Assembly (NCBI GenBank): GCA_946885765.1 | Contig: CAMPHD010000195.1 | Span: forward strand, 1 to 6,345 | Length of the DNA stretch: 6,345 nucleotides | Source of the DNA: an uncultured Thalassospira sp. | Lineage (GTDB): Bacteria; Pseudomonadota; Alphaproteobacteria; Rhodospirillales_A; Thalassospiraceae | Direction: 5' to 3' | In this document: piece by piece, positions 4,977-6,345 of the stretch | How positions within the stretch are numbered: position 1 is the stretch's first letter | How the letters are laid out: every line of letters starts with the position of its first letter | Program-made: the position numbers and the translations under genes | The notes under the pieces: model-generated | Database searches by the model: none | What the model saw: the letters and a program-made list of their open reading frames with translations, nothing else | What the model was told of the DNA's origin: nothing

Positions 4977-6345
4977 TCAAAGCGCCAGAACGAGTGGTAC
5001 ATTGTTGGCACCTTCCACAGCTGCGGGCACGGCACAGCAAATCAATACCTCGTCCGGGTCGGTCTTGGCCGATGGCCGGGTTTTATAGGTCACGTTTCCT
5101 TGCAGGATTTTGGTCCGGCAGGTGCCGCAATTTCCACCCCGGCAGCTTGCCTCTGGTGCCAGTCCGGCATCTTCTGCCAGTTCTAGCAGGGTCTTGCCGC
5201 CCCCCGGTTTCCAGATTGTGCTTTGGCCCGAACTTGAAAAATCGACCTTTGTGTCCGTGCTGCTTACCGCGGGCAATTCAGGCAATTCGGGTTGGCTGTC
5301 CTGACTTCGTTGCAGCGATGCGGGGCCGAATGCCTCGGCATGGATGCGGGTATCGGTGATGTTAAGCCCGCGCAGGCCATCATACATCGCCTGCATGAAG
5401 GGCGGCGGGCCACACAGATAAAAATCGAAATCATCAAACGGCAGCAGGGAACGTAGCAAATTCATATCGATATGCCCGGATGCCTCGTAATCCTTGCGTG
5501 GTTCTGCATCGGTCGGATCGGCAAGGACGCGGACAAGGCGAATGCTGCCTTGGGCTGCTTTGACCAGTTCGACCAGCTCGTCATCAAACGCCCGGTCTTC
5601 AAGGGTGCGCGCGGCATAAAACAGCCATGTCGGTCGGAAGCCGCGGGTGCGGAGCCCTTCATAGACGATGTGGCGCAACATCGAGATCATTGGCGTAATA
5701 CCGATCCCACCGGCAATCAGAACTGCAGGGCGTTTGACATGGGCGTCGATTGAAAAATCGCCTGCAGGCGCGCGGGCTTCGATCACATCGCCCTCGGCAA
5801 GATGGTCATGCAAATGGCTTGAAACCACGCCTTCGCGTTTCACACTGATGCGATAGCGATTATCCGATGGGCCGCTTGAAAGCGTATAGGTACGGATTAG
5901 CGGTTTGTCATGACCGGGCACCGTGACCCGGATCGGCAGGTGCTGTCCGGCCTTGTGCGGCAGGGCTCCAGTCCCGTCGAGCGGTTCAAGATGAAACGAT
6001 TTGATTATTCTGTTTTCCTTCACAATCCGCGTTATTTTTAAATTTTTCCAAATAATCGCGTTCTGCATTGCCGCAACCTTGCGCTCCGCCGTTTCCCAGT
6101 CGCCGGTCAGAAGACTGTTGGGGGATGCACCGTTGGTTTGATCCCGCCAGCGGATCGGAAGGGCGGCTTTACGCAACACGACCTTGCGCGGGAAAACCCG
6201 CCACAAACGTTCCGCACCCTGAAAGGCGGCAATTTCCGGCCCGTCGATGATAACGTCGGCATCGCCGGTGATTTGCAGGACATCGCCAGTGACAAAATCT
6301 GTAAAGACAATGCCTGCCTTGGGATTGGCAAGAATATTGCCCAGC
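4977..6345 (-). CDS. PNPOx-like / FNR / [2Fe-2S] ferredoxin fusion oxidoreductase, 5' end missing
   Basis: The - strand frame is open from its stop at 4977 to the right edge, giving 455 visible residues. A TTG at 6206 is internal to the first domain and is not the start. Numbering from the first whole codon at the edge, three parts follow. Residues 1 to ~92 are the end of a pyridoxamine-phosphate-oxidase-like FMN-binding split barrel (LGNILANPKAGIVFTDF, TGDVLQITGDADV, GAERLWRVFPRKV). Residues ~99-330 are a ferredoxin-NADP reductase-type module: RTYTLSS (151-157, flavin binding), GGIGITPMISMLR (212-224, nucleotide binding) and CGPPPFM (311-317). Residues ~365-455 are a plant-type ferredoxin with CRGGNCGTC (Cys401, Cys406, Cys409) and Cys436 in LICCAVP. 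A Gln/Pro/Glu/Ser linker joins the last two. The likely role is transferring electrons from NAD(P)H through flavin to [2Fe-2S] and on to an unknown acceptor. Similar fusions occur in other proteobacteria, but the substrate is not established to my knowledge. Confidence 0.92.
   Translation of the reverse strand, partial: LGNILANPKAGIVFTDFVTGDVLQITGDADVIIDGPEIAAFQGAERLWRVFPRKVVLRKAALPIRWRDQTNGASPNSLLTGDWETAERKVAAMQNAIIWKNLKITRIVKENRIIKSFHLEPLDGTGALPHKAGQHLPIRVTVPGHDKPLIRTYTLSSGPSDNRYRISVKREGVVSSHLHDHLAEGDVIEARAPAGDFSIDAHVKRPAVLIAGGIGITPMISMLRHIVYEGLRTRGFRPTWLFYAARTLEDRAFDDELVELVKAAQGSIRLVRVLADPTDAEPRKDYEASGHIDMNLLRSLLPFDDFDFYLCGPPPFMQAMYDGLRGLNITDTRIHAEAFGPASLQRSQDSQPELPELPAVSSTDTKVDFSSSGQSTIWKPGGGKTLLELAEDAGLAPEASCRGGNCGTCRTKILQGNVTYKTRPSAKTDPDEVLICCAVPAAVEGANNVPLVLAL

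Noticed and set aside
4662..5186. 174-codon + strand open frame spanning the end of the flavoprotein gene and the start of the NDUFAF5-like gene
   Set aside because: It crosses two real genes and the promoter-bearing gap, and has no coherent protein pattern.
6107..6331. 74-codon - strand frame near the right edge, which might suggest a frameshift in the flavoprotein gene
   Set aside because: The main frame continues uninterrupted to the edge with PNPOx-like sequence, so there is no frameshift and the other frame is a shadow.

Overview
The window reads as chromosomal DNA of an alphaproteobacterium, probably in or near Rhodospirillales. A Thalassospira-like organism is my guess from protein style and moderate GC, not a demonstrated identification. 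The support is an NDUFAF5-type methyltransferase-fold protein (a family shared by alphaproteobacteria and mitochondria), the sfsA-map-radC order, and alphaproteobacterial versions of SfsA and RadC.

Layout. The left edge (2-772, + strand) holds the 3' part of a MipA/OmpV-type outer-membrane beta-barrel gene. Its first ~43 bp look unlike the rest of the gene. A GC-rich hairpin with a weak T-tract follows (828-870), then a candidate 40-residue single-pass membrane protein (897-1019, +). Everything to the right is on the - strand. In transcription order, from the right edge leftward, these genes are: a 5'-truncated PNPOx-like/FNR/[2Fe-2S] fusion flavoprotein (4977-6345); an NDUFAF5-like SAM-fold protein (3975-4892) behind a candidate promoter; sfsA (3195-3923); map (2291-3097, GTG start with a strong Shine-Dalgarno); radC (1431-2264, apparent TTG start); and a VOC/glyoxalase-fold gene (1004-1420) whose ribosome binding site overlaps the radC stop codon. 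The VOC gene converges on the small + strand ORF and overlaps it by 16 bp.

Functional picture. sfsA, map, radC and the VOC gene form a plausible operon. map has the strongest start signals and possibly its own promoter, and radC and the VOC gene are tightly spaced behind it. map is essential N-terminal methionine processing. SfsA and RadC are widespread nuclease-like or JAMM-fold proteins with unclear roles. The NDUFAF5-like protein would act in respiratory complex I assembly if the mitochondrial function is ancestral. The fusion flavoprotein is a self-contained NAD(P)H-to-[2Fe-2S] electron-transfer module of unknown partner.

There is no CRISPR array, prophage, RNA gene, toxin-antitoxin pair or defence island, and I do not see a convincing new multi-gene system. 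The points most worth a second look are the possible mobile-element junction at the left edge, the 40-residue membrane ORF, the NDUFAF5-like protein and the triple-domain flavoprotein.
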